From positions 329,773-393,772 of the forward strand of contig NZ_VLKC01000001.1 of assembly GCF_007830295.1 (NCBI RefSeq): 64,000 bases of DNA, written 5' to 3'. Source of the stretch: Sporomusa sp. KB1. GTDB taxonomy: Bacteria > Bacillota > Negativicutes > Sporomusales > Sporomusaceae. The notes below the pieces were generated by a model that saw only the letters and a program-made list of their open reading frames with translations, ran no database searches and had not been told where the DNA came from. This document shows, in pieces, positions 43,498-53,347 of this stretch (its first letter is position 1; the number at the start of each line of letters is the position of its first letter). Position numbers and translations under genes: made by a program.

Positions 43498-43865
43498 TCA
43501 TGCGCTCTATTTCGTATTGATAATTATTATACAGGATGATACCTGTCCTTACAATTCCCTTTCCAACTTTGTCCAAACGCCCTTAGACGATCTGGCGCAA
43601 TTGATCCACACTGAATCGCCACCAGTCATTCAGGCTTTGCCAGGCTTGTTCAAGCTTGCTTTTTCGTAATCAAACCGGCAATTTTGTTTACCATGTAGGG
43701 CAAATGAATCGCTAAAATACATTGTTTTTCCCTCTCCAACAAAAAATCGCCTAAACACATTCTAGGCGAACATAACACACATTTATTCAGTTTTCTAAGA
43801 TATATACACATATATCAGAAAACACGGTTGTGATGGCCATGTTTTTCTATGTAGCCGTATTTAAA
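43498..43865. other. Intergenic region with coding-like debris and repeat C copy 2
   Basis: No intact gene. On the minus strand between about 43730 and 43580 three frames look coding-like: one starts at an ATG with GGAGAGG and encodes MYFSDSFALHGKQNCRFDYE, another reads EQAWQSLNDWWRFSVDQLRQ. They may be debris of a frameshifted gene I cannot identify. Repeat C copy 2 lies at 43741-43785 and a hairpin of the ACACGG type at 43824-43851. Confidence 0.35.
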
Positions 43866-44030
43866 TTACTGAGCTTTCATTAAACGGTATATAGGTACTC
43901 CCAGCGATAGCATAATCAACAACGCCACAAGTATTCCTCCCGGCTTGTTACCCTCCTGCCACAGCCAGCGAGCATAGGAATAAGCATGAATTGCTGCGGC
44001 AACGGCTGCTAACATAAAGACATTATCCAT
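43866..44030 (-). CDS. Small membrane protein of the ger operon (54 residues)
   Basis: The ATG at 44030 overlaps the gerC-type stop codon (TAATG) and uses a GGGAGG ribosome site located inside the end of that gene. The product has two hydrophobic segments: MDNVFMLAAVAAAIHAYSYA and, after the loop RWLWQEGNKPGG, ILVALLIMLSLGVPIYRLMKAQ. Translational coupling and a sensible membrane pattern make it a real fourth gene of the germinant-receptor operon. I do not recognise a named family; small extra subunits are known in some ger operons. Confidence 0.7.
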   Translation of the reverse strand: MDNVFMLAAVAAAIHAYSYARWLWQEGNKPGGILVALLIMLSLGVPIYRLMKAQ

Positions 44031-45283
44031 TACATTTCCTCCCTGCGAATAGGCGAGGTCTTACGCATCAGGCCAGTCCGGCGCAGCTGTGTTGTCACCT
44101 CCACCCTAATTTCGGCTGTGCGATACATTGCATCCCAGTTTAAGTTTTGAAACTCCGCATCTGTAGCATATTTCGGGCGCAAATAATAGCCAAAATCCAC
44201 AACATCTGCACCCCACTCCTGGGTTCGTGACAGCATTTTGAGTATTCCTCCGCGCACAACTTGCGATATCTGCTGTTCCAGCAGTGAGCCATATTCGCTT
44301 GATTCGTAGAAAATACCACTGGGAATGCTTGTGATTTCGCCTTCTAAGAATACGTTAATATCAATCACCGCTTGTCCGTCGACAATATTTACTTTGATCT
44401 TAGGGCTGCGGCCAAGCCGCATGTTGGTGTTGATAGCATGTTTGAGTGTCAGCGGATCTTCCACTACCATGAAGCCGCGGGGAAACTGCCCCAGCAGTAT
44501 AGCCAGCATGCGCGTTTGTTCACTGGGCAGTATGCCAATCAGTTTATCTTCCTTAAAAACTGCTGTTCCTATGATTATCCCTGGATTACTATCTCCCTCA
44601 ATCGGCACGTCTGCAGGGAGGTAATCGCGTGTTTTGTCACCCGGGATCAAGGAACCGCGTGGCTGCCCTTCACCTGTTAGGGGATTAATTTCATGGAATA
44701 CGGCATAGGGCGCACCGCTGGAATTCTTGAGGCGGGTATAAAATTCGTGTACGGTAGCCTTGAGGTAGTAGCCGCTTTCATCTGACGTAAAAAACAAAGT
44801 TTCAATCCAACGCGATGCTATTGCTTCCTCAATTTTACTATGCTTCATAAAGTCTTTAGCCTTACCCCGTACAACTGATATATACGTGGCACCGCGAAAT
44901 TCACGGAATCGCTGCAGCGGGGCTAATGCATCAGCCACACCTTTGCGGGCCAAGTCCTCGCCGACTACCAATCCAGTAACATGTGACAAATTAGGAATAC
45001 GGGCAATAGAAGATTTTAATAGATTGCGGGCTTCGGCCAACGTTGGCGCAGTAATAGTAATAAGCATAGAAGATTTGCCAGCGTCTCTTGTGGCACTGGC
45101 ATCGCCGCCTAAAGTGCGAGGTATGGCGATTCGATAAGTGACTTCAAGCTGGCCGTCTTCGGCAGCATCTACCCCCAATGACAGTACATAAGCTACCGCG
45201 TCAGTCTCAAGCGCTCCGTTACAGCCGGTAGTTGTAAGTAGTATAGCGATTACCAGAAGCGTAGCTATCACTCGGAAGAACAT
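44030..45283 (-). CDS. Ger(x)C-family spore germination lipoprotein
   Basis: A 417-residue lipoprotein, the C subunit of a germinant receptor in the spore inner membrane. The signal peptide ends at lipobox TTTGC (Cys about 21). The GerAC-type N-terminal domain includes AYVLSLGVDAAEDGQLEVTY and the C-terminal domain the GADVVDFGYYLRPKY motif. The ATG follows AAGGAGG and overlaps the gerB-type gene by 16 bases. Confidence 0.9.
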   Translation of the reverse strand: MFFRVIATLLVIAILLTTTGCNGALETDAVAYVLSLGVDAAEDGQLEVTYRIAIPRTLGGDASATRDAGKSSMLITITAPTLAEARNLLKSSIARIPNLSHVTGLVVGEDLARKGVADALAPLQRFREFRGATYISVVRGKAKDFMKHSKIEEAIASRWIETLFFTSDESGYYLKATVHEFYTRLKNSSGAPYAVFHEINPLTGEGQPRGSLIPGDKTRDYLPADVPIEGDSNPGIIIGTAVFKEDKLIGILPSEQTRMLAILLGQFPRGFMVVEDPLTLKHAINTNMRLGRSPKIKVNIVDGQAVIDINVFLEGEITSIPSGIFYESSEYGSLLEQQISQVVRGGILKMLSRTQEWGADVVDFGYYLRPKYATDAEFQNLNWDAMYRTAEIRVEVTTQLRRTGLMRKTSPIRREEM

Positions 45284-46368
45284 TTTGGCCTCCTCTTTCC
45301 TTTCAGCATAGTTATAGCAAATAGTAACAGAGGGATGATATATATGCCGATATCATAATAGGAGTTCATCATAACTCTTTCAATAGTTATGATGCTATTG
45401 ACATCAGGAGGAAGCATAGCCAGTTCGGTCAAAATAATTGTTACCGTAGGAATGAGCGGCCGCATGGTCGGGAGGTTTCCCAGCCTGGTTATGAGATATA
45501 ACCCTATATACAGGGTGACAGCTATCGCCAAAATCCCAATAATTACCCAGAGAATGATAAACAAGGACTCAATGCGCTGAATATAACGTGTGAGATAAAT
45601 AAACCTTGCCATTTCAAAAAAGAGCAGGGTTTTTTCCATTGCCACGGCTTTACCGAATATCATTGTGAAGGCGGCAAAGGCCGTTGCTTTAAGTAGTACA
45701 CTGCCCCCCAGTCCGAATATTGTGGCTGCTTTTAATACCCGGGAGTTTTGAAAGGAAGAGGCAAGTACAAGCAACAGCAGGGCACCGGCATTAATGCCAA
45801 ATATTGCGGACTGTTTTATTGTGGCAGCCAGCCCGGCACCTTGCCAGGGAAACAGATAGTAAGGCTTATAAAAAGAGCCCAGCAGCGCAAATACAGTAAG
45901 TATACCAATAATGACGAACGGTAAAATAACATATGCTCCCCGCGCCAGGGCTTCGATTCCAAAATATACAAGGACTGCGGCGCTGAGACCGTACCAGCCT
46001 ACAGCCAACTGAAAATTAATTCCTGGCAAAGCAGTAATTAAGGTGTTTTCGGCGAATTGCCTGATCCAAAAAACATCCATAGAAAAAAACAAGGCGATAT
46101 AGTAGATACTGATCAGCCAGGCTCCAAAACGGCCTAGTAATTGTTTGGATACATAAAACAGATCTCCGGGAATACGATTAAAAACGTAGATGAGTAAAAA
46201 CAGCATCGCCATAGTGGTCAGGCCTGACACCAAAGCTACCAGCCAACTCAACTCGCCAAAGTTTTCTATTGTTTGAGATGGCAGGCTTAAAAAAATGCCA
46301 GGAAAGGTTACCACAAAAACTAGCGCAATTGCTTCGGCCATCCCCATACGCCCCGGTTGATAACTCAT
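45268..46368 (-). CDS. GerAB-type spore germination permease
   Basis: A 366-residue integral membrane protein with about ten helices, the B subunit of a germinant receptor related to APC transporters, which carries the ligand site in such receptors. The ATG overlaps the stop of the gerA-type gene by four bases (ATGA). Features such as MSYQPGRMGMAEAIALVFVV and PPDVNSIITIERVMMNS (end) fit the endospore germination permease family. The germinant cannot be predicted. Confidence 0.9.
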   Translation of the reverse strand: MSYQPGRMGMAEAIALVFVVTFPGIFLSLPSQTIENFGELSWLVALVSGLTTMAMLFLLIYVFNRIPGDLFYVSKQLLGRFGAWLISIYYIALFFSMDVFWIRQFAENTLITALPGINFQLAVGWYGLSAAVLVYFGIEALARGAYVILPFVIIGILTVFALLGSFYKPYYLFPWQGAGLAATIKQSAIFGINAGALLLLVLASSFQNSRVLKAATIFGLGGSVLLKATAFAAFTMIFGKAVAMEKTLLFFEMARFIYLTRYIQRIESLFIILWVIIGILAIAVTLYIGLYLITRLGNLPTMRPLIPTVTIILTELAMLPPDVNSIITIERVMMNSYYDIGIYIIPLLLFAITMLKGKRRPKCSSE

Positions 46369-48341
46369 TTTTCATCCTCGTTTCTGACAGGCTGCTCCTT
46401 AACCCAAGTGCGGCTATTACTGGGCTGACGCTTGCCATCCTGAGTATTTAAAGCATCAGGCCGCGTCTCCTGCCGGTAAACCGGGCCTCTTATGACTACG
46501 TCAAGCCCAGTCGTAGTTTTAGGCGCAATTGGTACCAAGTAAGGCATGCCGAAAGATTTCATGCTGCATAACAGCACAATAACCCATAATAGGGCGGTGG
46601 CCAGGCCCACAAGTCCTAAGAGTATTGAGAACAGTAAAAAGAAAAAGCGAAGCAAACGGATAGCAGAAGCCATCCGGTATTCAGGAATGGTAAATGAAGA
46701 CAAGCCGGTAATGGCAATAATAACCACAACAATCGGACTGACAAAATGTGCGGCTACTGCGGCCTGGCCTAAGATTATGGCACCGACAATACCAATGGTT
46801 GAGCCCAATATCCCTGGAACCCTGACCCCGGCCTCGCGGATTAATTCAAAGGAAAATTCCATTACCATCACTTCAAACCAAGCCGGAAACGGCACATTTT
46901 CCCGTGAACTGGCTATCGCCATCAACAATTCGGTCGGCAGCGCCTCTTGATGGAAGTAATTAATGGCAATATACAGGGAAGGTAAAACTGTCGATATTAA
47001 GGTTCCAAACAGGCGCAGCAGACGCATGAAATTTGCTACCAGCAGACTCATGCTGAAATCTTCCGAGGAATGAAAGAAGGTAAAAAAATTAGCAGGCAGA
47101 ACATGGATATAGGGGTTGCCGTCTACTATAATAGCGATCCGGCCTTCTGACAAATGAACAGCAACACGGTCAGGACGTTCAGTAGACAAAGTTTGGGGAA
47201 AGGGTATAACGGGAGTGTCTACTATAAACTGGCTCAATGTGCCGGAACTATCAAGAAAGTCGGTGCTAATTCCTTTAGTACGCCGTTTGACTTCGGCTAC
47301 CAGCTGCGGATTGGCCAAAGATTTCATATATAATATTGCAACATTAGTCTGACTGCGGCTGCCAACTTTTATCATTTCGGTCACAAGATCACTGTTTCGT
47401 AAAGCTACTCTAATCTGTGCAGTATTTGTCCGTAAATTTTCAGTAAAAGCATTCATCCCGCCGCGCACTGATGACTCGGTGTTGGGTTTTTCAACACTAC
47501 GATGCTCCCATCCCTTGGTGCTGACAAGCACTACCTCATCAATACCATCAAAGAACAGCGCGGTATCGCCGCTATTAATGCCTTCTTCTACCTTGGCAAA
47601 AGTATCTGCTCTTTGGACTTGGTTACTAGGCAAATGCTCCTTTATGATCCGACCGACCAAGTCATCGCCATATAACCGGTGTTTGGCAGAACCAAGCAGC
47701 ATGAGCGGCTGCAGCACAGCCAGGTTTAACGTATTATTTTCAACCATGCCATCAATGAAAACAGCCATGGTTCTTACCGACGGGTCGGCGGCTATATCTA
47801 TCTCCCGGATAATAACATCTTTGTTGAGCGGGAAAGAATATAGGGCCTCGATTGTTTGGCGATTTTCTTCTAAGCTGCTGCTGACACGTTTTTGGCTAAC
47901 ATCTTGGCTGCTGTTATCGTAAGCTGTCAGGATAGGCGAAAGTTCAGCCTGCTGTTGCTCTAAAGCACTATATTCTACCTTTAAAGCCGCGATATCTTCT
48001 GAGAGCTTACCTTGGCGTACAGAGGTATTTACCTTTTTCAGAAAATCGGTGAGACGATGGGCATAACGCAGTAAAGCCTCAAGTTCCTTTAAGGAAGCAG
48101 CTTGGTTAATGGGGCATGGGGTAGGTTTAACCCCCTTTTCATTTGGCGCTTCCTTCAAAACAAAGGGGGGCGGATCGCTGGGAGGTTGGTATAGCAATAA
48201 TCCTTTTAAAAAGTTATATCCCTTAAATAATGAATTATTAATAATAGACAATCCCCCCTTTTTGTTGCCATTAACACCACTTAGAGCAACAGCGTCCTGT
48301 ACCCTATGGGTACTTCCCCTTTTGCCAAAGGCTCGTCGCAA
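46365..48341 (-). CDS. GerA-type spore germination receptor subunit
   Basis: A protein of up to 658 residues, the A subunit of a germinant receptor. A soluble domain (about 165-440) with DVIIREIDIAADP and GRIAIIVDGNPYIHVLPANF is followed by membrane helices (GILGSTIGIVGAIILGQAAV, SFTIPEYRMASAIRLLRF). The start is uncertain: the frame begins at TTG 48341 without a good ribosome site; another candidate is TTG 48248, just after AAAGGGGGGA. It is the first gene of a four-gene operon with gerB- and gerC-type genes and a small membrane protein. This confirms that the host forms endospores. Confidence 0.9.
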   Translation of the reverse strand: MRRAFGKRGSTHRVQDAVALSGVNGNKKGGLSIINNSLFKGYNFLKGLLLYQPPSDPPPFVLKEAPNEKGVKPTPCPINQAASLKELEALLRYAHRLTDFLKKVNTSVRQGKLSEDIAALKVEYSALEQQQAELSPILTAYDNSSQDVSQKRVSSSLEENRQTIEALYSFPLNKDVIIREIDIAADPSVRTMAVFIDGMVENNTLNLAVLQPLMLLGSAKHRLYGDDLVGRIIKEHLPSNQVQRADTFAKVEEGINSGDTALFFDGIDEVVLVSTKGWEHRSVEKPNTESSVRGGMNAFTENLRTNTAQIRVALRNSDLVTEMIKVGSRSQTNVAILYMKSLANPQLVAEVKRRTKGISTDFLDSSGTLSQFIVDTPVIPFPQTLSTERPDRVAVHLSEGRIAIIVDGNPYIHVLPANFFTFFHSSEDFSMSLLVANFMRLLRLFGTLISTVLPSLYIAINYFHQEALPTELLMAIASSRENVPFPAWFEVMVMEFSFELIREAGVRVPGILGSTIGIVGAIILGQAAVAAHFVSPIVVVIIAITGLSSFTIPEYRMASAIRLLRFFFLLFSILLGLVGLATALLWVIVLLCSMKSFGMPYLVPIAPKTTTGLDVVIRGPVYRQETRPDALNTQDGKRQPSNSRTWVKEQPVRNEDEK

Positions 48342-48454
48342 GCTGTGTTTTATTTATAGACTACCCTATACATGGAAATATTATCCGATCACCAACATCC
48401 TTTCAACGCAAGTGGATTGATCCCTACTCATGAATCTAACCGCCTTTCGCGCAT

Positions 48455-48490
48455 AAAAAAAGCCCTCAGAGTTCACGGCTCTAAAGGCTT
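48455..48490 (-). terminator. Terminator of the chemoreceptor genes side / gerA upstream
   Basis: On the minus strand AGCCTTTAGAG / CTCTGAGGGCT with a 7-base loop, followed by seven T. It lies about 125 bases after the stop of the first chemoreceptor gene. Confidence 0.75.
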
Positions 48491-48616
48491 CATCGTTATA
48501 AATATAATTCTCTCATGATATTATTTTACCCCATAAAAATGCCTTAAAACGGACATTTGCGGGCATTTATAAATAATTTAGCTTTAATGGCTTTCATGTT
48601 TTAGGAAAACCTAGTG

Positions 48617-50581
48617 TTATATTTTGAACTTGTCAACCATGATTTGAAGGTCAGTTGCGATACCGAGCAGTTTTTCCGAAGCGGCGGCCACTTCCTCAAT
48701 GCTCGCGGATTGTTCCTGCGTAGCAGCTGAAATCATCTGTGCCTGACCAGAAACATCTTTACTTGTTTCGCTCAGATCGGAAATAGTATTGACAATTCGT
48801 TCAGAGCCTTCTTTCACTTGACTCAAAAGCTCAGTCGCCTCATATATTTTTGCTGTGACATTCTGTACAGTGCTATAGATTTGTTCAAATGACGTACGGG
48901 CTATGCCTACAACTATAGTACCTTGCTTGACTTGCTCATAACCTTGCGCCATAGAAGAGATTGCACTCTCCGCATCTTTTTGGATTTCTCCGATAATAGA
49001 GGTAATGTTCTTAGTCGCATCTTGCGATTGTTCAGCGAGCTTTCTTACTTCTTCAGCTACTACGGAAAAGCCACGGCCTTGCTCGCCCGCTCTGGCGGCT
49101 TCAATCGCTGCGTTCAAAGCGAGAAGGTTTGTCTGGCTTGCAATGCTGGAAATTACATCAACGATTTGTGTGATTTCCAGCACCCGCTTACCGAGCTTTT
49201 CCACTGTGGTGCTGGAATGCCCAACACTTGTTTCAATCACATCCATTTGGAGAACAACATTCCCGACTGCATTTTCACCAGCCGAAGAAGCTTTTGAGGC
49301 TTCTTGGGAAAGTGTATCTACAGTCTCTAATATTCCTGCAACATGTCTGAGATTAGTTGAAATTTGTTTGATAGCAACCGAAGCTTTGTCTGTCGCTTCA
49401 GACTGATTATCAAAATTGAATACAACATTGGAAACTGATGAGGCAACCTCATTGGACACCTGCGCAGATTGCTCTGCGTTCGAAGATAGATTTTTCGATG
49501 TTGAAGCCACCTGATTGGCTTTATCTTGAATGTTAGTAATTAGCTGACGAGAATTGTTCACCATTTTGACGAAAGCGTCCACAAGATTCTGCACTTCATT
49601 GTCATAACGATTATTCTGGGAAATAATAGTACTAAAATCACCGGAAGCGATTATATTAGCCCGTTCCGCCAATAACGTAATCGGTCTAATAATCCGGTTT
49701 ATCATAAAATTCGTCAATATCATGGCGAGCACAACAAGAAACGCCGTGAAAATCATAAGTATTTTTGTTAATTCCTTTACAGGAGCCAGGGCGACTTTTT
49801 TCTCGGTATTAACGGTAACAATCCACTTGCTAAAATCAGAAGTAACAACGGCGGCGATAGCATCTTGATCAACGTTGCGAAATTCAACTATACCTTCTTT
49901 GTCAAAAATAGGCAATTGAATAGGCTTCCCTTCCGCCATAACTTTTTCATCAGGATGCCAAATAGGTTTCTTGTCCTTGTCGACGATGATAAGCTCACGG
50001 TTACCGGTCTTATCGGTTTCCTTAAGATTGGCATTGATTACTTTTATGGTATCATCTACCTTGAGATATCCAGCTAATACCCCTACAATATGCCCATTAT
50101 CCATGATAGGAACAGCAATTCCCACTACCGGCCGCGTAGTAACCTTACTGATTGCCGGGACTCCAATGCAATACGCCTTTTTATCAGCAACAACGCCTTT
50201 AAAATAGTCGCGATCAGCGACATTCACGAATGCCCCGCCAGCACGGACAATTTGCTGTCCGCTCATGTCGATGACAGTGATGGAATCCATATCGGTGAAA
50301 ATCTTGCTATAGAGGCTAACTAACTCTTGCTGACCAGTCTTGTCCATGGATTTTATCGCCGCGTTTTCAGCCAGATTTTTGAGCAAGTTCAAGCGGTCAT
50401 TAATTGCCCCATCAACATCTTGCCGAACCGTCACCGCCGTCTGATTCAACCCTAGTGTTATTTCATTCTCCAATGATACTTTCGCATACCAGACCGCCAC
50501 CCCCCCCAAGATAATCAGGGGAAGAAATGATGTCAGCAACGCGACAATGATTTGTCGTGTTCTTAAACTCAAATTAATCAT
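48617..50581 (-). CDS. Methyl-accepting chemotaxis protein with double-Cache sensor
   Basis: A 654-residue chemoreceptor. A membrane helix near residues 10-32, a periplasm-type dCache domain (about 35-275, with VDRDYFKGVVADKKAYCIGVP and a GIAVPI pattern), a second helix (about 280-300), a HAMP domain and a long coiled-coil signalling domain. The hairpin tip is [30 protein letters not shown]-like, cited here as two overlapping parts: [19 protein letters not shown] and [18 protein letters not shown]. It should sense a small extracellular ligand and signal to CheA. It lies 91 bases after another receptor gene. Confidence 0.92.
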   Translation of the reverse strand: MINLSLRTRQIIVALLTSFLPLIILGGVAVWYAKVSLENEITLGLNQTAVTVRQDVDGAINDRLNLLKNLAENAAIKSMDKTGQQELVSLYSKIFTDMDSITVIDMSGQQIVRAGGAFVNVADRDYFKGVVADKKAYCIGVPAISKVTTRPVVGIAVPIMDNGHIVGVLAGYLKVDDTIKVINANLKETDKTGNRELIIVDKDKKPIWHPDEKVMAEGKPIQLPIFDKEGIVEFRNVDQDAIAAVVTSDFSKWIVTVNTEKKVALAPVKELTKILMIFTAFLVVLAMILTNFMINRIIRPITLLAERANIIASGDFSTIISQNNRYDNEVQNLVDAFVKMVNNSRQLITNIQDKANQVASTSKNLSSNAEQSAQVSNEVASSVSNVVFNFDNQSEATDKASVAIKQISTNLRHVAGILETVDTLSQEASKASSAGENAVGNVVLQMDVIETSVGHSSTTVEKLGKRVLEITQIVDVISSIASQTNLLALNAAIEAARAGEQGRGFSVVAEEVRKLAEQSQDATKNITSIIGEIQKDAESAISSMAQGYEQVKQGTIVVGIARTSFEQIYSTVQNVTAKIYEATELLSQVKEGSERIVNTISDLSETSKDVSGQAQMISAATQEQSASIEEVAAASEKLLGIATDLQIMVDKFKI

Positions 50582-50672
50582 CCATCCTTCAACAGTATAG
50601 TTTTATTCATCATAGTAATACCTGTAGCACTTAGGAAATTCAATTACTTTAGATTTTCAAAGACTATTTAAT

Positions 50673-52385
50673 CTAGATTTTAAACTTCCGGATTTCATGT
50701 TGTAATTCTTCTGCCATTTTAGCTAGGCTCTGACTACTAGCTGCGATTTCTTCCATAGACGCTGATTGCTCTTCAGTTGCCGCCGAGACGGTTTGTGTAT
50801 GTCCAAGTGCGTCTTTGCTTATATTATCAATTTCCTTTACTGCTGAAACAATATGCTGACTATCTGTTGCCATCTGTTGCATATTAGTAGAAATTTCTTT
50901 AACTTGTTCAGAAACCTCCGTCACAAGATTGGCGATATTATCAAAAGACTGACCCGCTAATGTTACCACTTCCGTTCCTCTTTCTACTTCCTTAGTACCG
51001 TCAGTCATAGCCACAACAGCTCTATCTGTTTCAAGTTGTATTTCTCCAATCAAATCGGCTATTTGTTTTGCAGCTTCTTGGGATTGCTCAGCAAGTTTCC
51101 TAACTTCTTCTGCAACTACGGCAAAACCTCTGCCTTGTTCTCCTGCTCTAGCGGCTTCTATGGCGGCATTTAAAGCAAGCAAATTCGTCTGTCCGGCGAG
51201 ACCAGATATAGTATCAACAATTTGTCCAATTTCCTTAGAGCGCTCTCCTAGCTTCGCAACAACGTTTGCGGAATTATTTACTGTTTTTTCTATATTATTC
51301 ATTTGTTCGTTAGCTTTGGCAATAGCCCCTAAACCATTTTGTGCCGTTTCAGCTGTTTTGTTTGTAGTGCTTGCAACAACCTTACTGTTCGCAGCCGCTT
51401 GTTGGACATTGGCCGACATATGCTCAATTGTAATTGATGTATCATCAATAGCCTTTGACTGTTTTTCTGCTCCACTCGCTACTTCTGCAATTGTTGAAGC
51501 TACCTGGGTTGCGGCTTGTGCAGATTGTTCTGCGCTTGCTGTTAACTGTTCGGATGAAGCCGCTAGCTGCTCCGCTGTCTGAGCTACGTTTTTTATAAGA
51601 ACTCGAAGATTTTCAACCATACTGTTAACAGCTTTAGTTAGCTGACCTACCTCGTCTTTAGAATCAAAGCTAACGTCTTGTACGTTTAAGTTTCCATTCG
51701 AAATCTCTTGCACATTAGCAACTACTGCAGTAAGTGGTTTGGATATTATTTTTGCTACCCACCATCCTAATCCTAAAGCAAGTATCATGGATATTAACGG
51801 GATGTAAGTGAGCATTTTACTAGCAAAAACAAAATCTAAACCATTCTGGATGTTAATCACATCTGCTGTTTTAGCGTCATATTCTGCAAGTTCGTCACCG
51901 AGCTTATTCATAGTATTGAGATGAGGTAAAGCATGATTCTTATAGTATTCGTAGGCATCTAACTTTTGTCCAGTAGATGCTATATCCAAAGATTTTTGGC
52001 GTTCGATTCTATAAAAGTTTAATACTTCTTTTATTTGGGAAATACTTTCTCTTTCGGACAGATCAAGATTCACTTTTTCATAATTAGCCATTATACTATC
52101 ATTTTCATCTTTAAGTTTAACAAACTGTTGAGTAAATTCCTGTTCTTTAGCTTTATCATTATTTAATAATATCAATCGTAGAGTAATAGCTTCTCCCGCT
52201 CTAATATTGACTCTAAATGAATTTATCCATTTGATCGGTAGTAAATTATTTTCATAAATTTTATTCATGTCCGTATTTGCTTTTTGATTGAAGTAGAAAC
52301 CCGTGAAACCGATTAGTCCCATTCCAATAGCCATTATTATAATAAGACTGATAATTTTTGTTGCTGTGTTTAGATTTTTAAACAT
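50673..52385 (-). CDS. Methyl-accepting chemotaxis protein with four-helix-bundle sensor
   Basis: A 570-residue chemoreceptor. The first helix (about 8-30) and second helix (about 185-205) bracket a helical ligand domain of the 4HB type ([24 protein letters not shown]). HAMP and a cytoplasmic coiled coil with [20 protein letters not shown] follow. I start at the ATG at 52385 after AAGGTG; upstream in-frame ATGs lack a site. A c-di-GMP-I riboswitch precedes it by about 155 bases, so receptor synthesis is coupled to the motility/sessility messenger, perhaps together with the next receptor gene. Confidence 0.92.
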   Translation of the reverse strand: MFKNLNTATKIISLIIIMAIGMGLIGFTGFYFNQKANTDMNKIYENNLLPIKWINSFRVNIRAGEAITLRLILLNNDKAKEQEFTQQFVKLKDENDSIMANYEKVNLDLSERESISQIKEVLNFYRIERQKSLDIASTGQKLDAYEYYKNHALPHLNTMNKLGDELAEYDAKTADVINIQNGLDFVFASKMLTYIPLISMILALGLGWWVAKIISKPLTAVVANVQEISNGNLNVQDVSFDSKDEVGQLTKAVNSMVENLRVLIKNVAQTAEQLAASSEQLTASAEQSAQAATQVASTIAEVASGAEKQSKAIDDTSITIEHMSANVQQAAANSKVVASTTNKTAETAQNGLGAIAKANEQMNNIEKTVNNSANVVAKLGERSKEIGQIVDTISGLAGQTNLLALNAAIEAARAGEQGRGFAVVAEEVRKLAEQSQEAAKQIADLIGEIQLETDRAVVAMTDGTKEVERGTEVVTLAGQSFDNIANLVTEVSEQVKEISTNMQQMATDSQHIVSAVKEIDNISKDALGHTQTVSAATEEQSASMEEIAASSQSLAKMAEELQHEIRKFKI

Positions 52386-52539
52386 ACAGTTCGCACCTTC
52401 TTTCAGAGTCAATACCATTTCTTCGTTATACAAATCATGAAAACCTTATCTGAAATATAATAGGTTGAAACACTACAGCAATGACCCACTCCTTTCAAAA
52501 TAAATAGGCTACTAAATTGCATTAGAGTTTCTAACTCAA

Positions 52540-52615
52540 TTTGCAACCTGGCAGCCATAACATTTTTGTCTTAGACCCATGGTTTTGCGTCCTTATTTTT
52601 CAATAAGTTTGCTTA
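52540..52615 (-). promoter_or_regulatory. c-di-GMP-I (GEMM-I) riboswitch upstream of a chemoreceptor gene
   Basis: The minus strand shows GCAAAC, stem TTATT-GAAA-AATAA, GGACGCAAAACC, ATGGGTCTAAG, a second stem, then TGGCTGCCAGGTTGC: the GEMM-I pattern including the GAAA tetraloop. Its P1 arms are GCAAAC and GGTTGC. A hairpin downstream (about 52508-52540) may be part of the expression platform. Compared with the copy at 12190 it lacks the duplicated 5' strand. Confidence 0.85.
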
Positions 52616-52847
52616 ATACTCAACTATTTTTATGTAAATTTTACCACCATTTATATGGCAAGTCTAGCTAAAACGTTTATTATTTGCTGTTATTTTGTCG
52701 TTTTTTACATAAATAGAAAGAATCGGACGAGGTGAAATCGTATCGACCTGATCGAACGGGAAGAAGTCCATCTGTCTAGGAATGCTTGTGAATACATAAC
52801 GAGCTGAGCATTCGGATGCTCAGCTCTCGGCGTACGGTACTATTCAC

Positions 52848-52887
52848 CATTCGGGGGAGTGCAGTAAAAGCTGCACTCCCCCGAATG
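52848..52887. terminator. Perfect 17-bp hairpin next to the AraC remnant
   Basis: CATTCGGGGGAGTGCAG (52848-52864) and its exact complement (52871-52887) flank TAAAAG. It begins one base beyond the stop codon of the AraC remnant, so it is probably that gene's old terminator, though the T-run is weak. A second stem GAGCTGAGCAT/ATGCTCAGCTC lies at 52801-52825. Otherwise 52616-52847 holds no gene that I can see. Confidence 0.55.
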
Positions 52888-52992
52888 TTATTTATGCATT
52901 TGTCTGTTGGTTCTGTCTCTCATGCGTTTTATATCTTCTTTCGGCGGCAAGCCAAACATGCGGGAATATTCCCGGCTGAACTGCGACGGACT
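52888..52992 (-). pseudogene. C-terminal remnant of an AraC-family regulator
   Basis: The minus strand encodes SPSQFSREYSRMFGLPPKED followed by IKRMRDRTNRQMHK and a stop. This is the end of the second helix-turn-helix of AraC/XylS regulators (usual form GYESPSQFSREYKRxFGxPP). Directly upstream the frame meets a stop (GTG TAA), and nothing further resembles the family. Only about 34 codons of about 290 remain. Confidence 0.7.
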
Positions 52993-53031
52993 TTACACCT
53001 TTTGTTCACTATATTCACAAAAAAACTCCAG

Positions 53032-53347
53032 CTATAATAACCAACCATAATCCTGACGGGTATCTACCACTGCGTCCAGGTATACGGTAGTTTCTTTACT
53101 CTGATAGATTAGGAGATATCTTTTTTCCAACAGAAGTTTGCGATATTTTCCTGCCGGAATCGACTGATCGATAAGCATGGGGTTTCGTTCCGGGAACTGC
53201 TCCAGCGTCTTTACCTGCGCCTGAAAATCTTCAACAAGTCGCAAAGCCCTTCTCGCTTACCGGTGCCAAAAAGCGGGCATGTGACACTAACATTTGTGCC
53301 GCATCTTCCGAAACGAAAACTGTATACTGATTACTTTCGTTGTCCAT
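53032..53347 (-). pseudogene. ParE/RelE-type toxin gene with a frameshift
   Basis: The ATG at 53347 has AGGAGG six bases upstream and overlaps the antitoxin gene. The first frame gives NQYTVFVSEDAAQMLVSHAR...VSEKGFATC and a stop. A second frame continues with LRLVEDFQAQVKTLEQFPER and ends YLDAVVDTRQDYGWLL, the remainder of a ParE/RelE toxin. Removing one G from the GGG at 53249-53247 restores a single product of about 104 residues. The toxin is therefore inactivated, unless the shift is a sequencing error or a programmed event. Confidence 0.75.
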
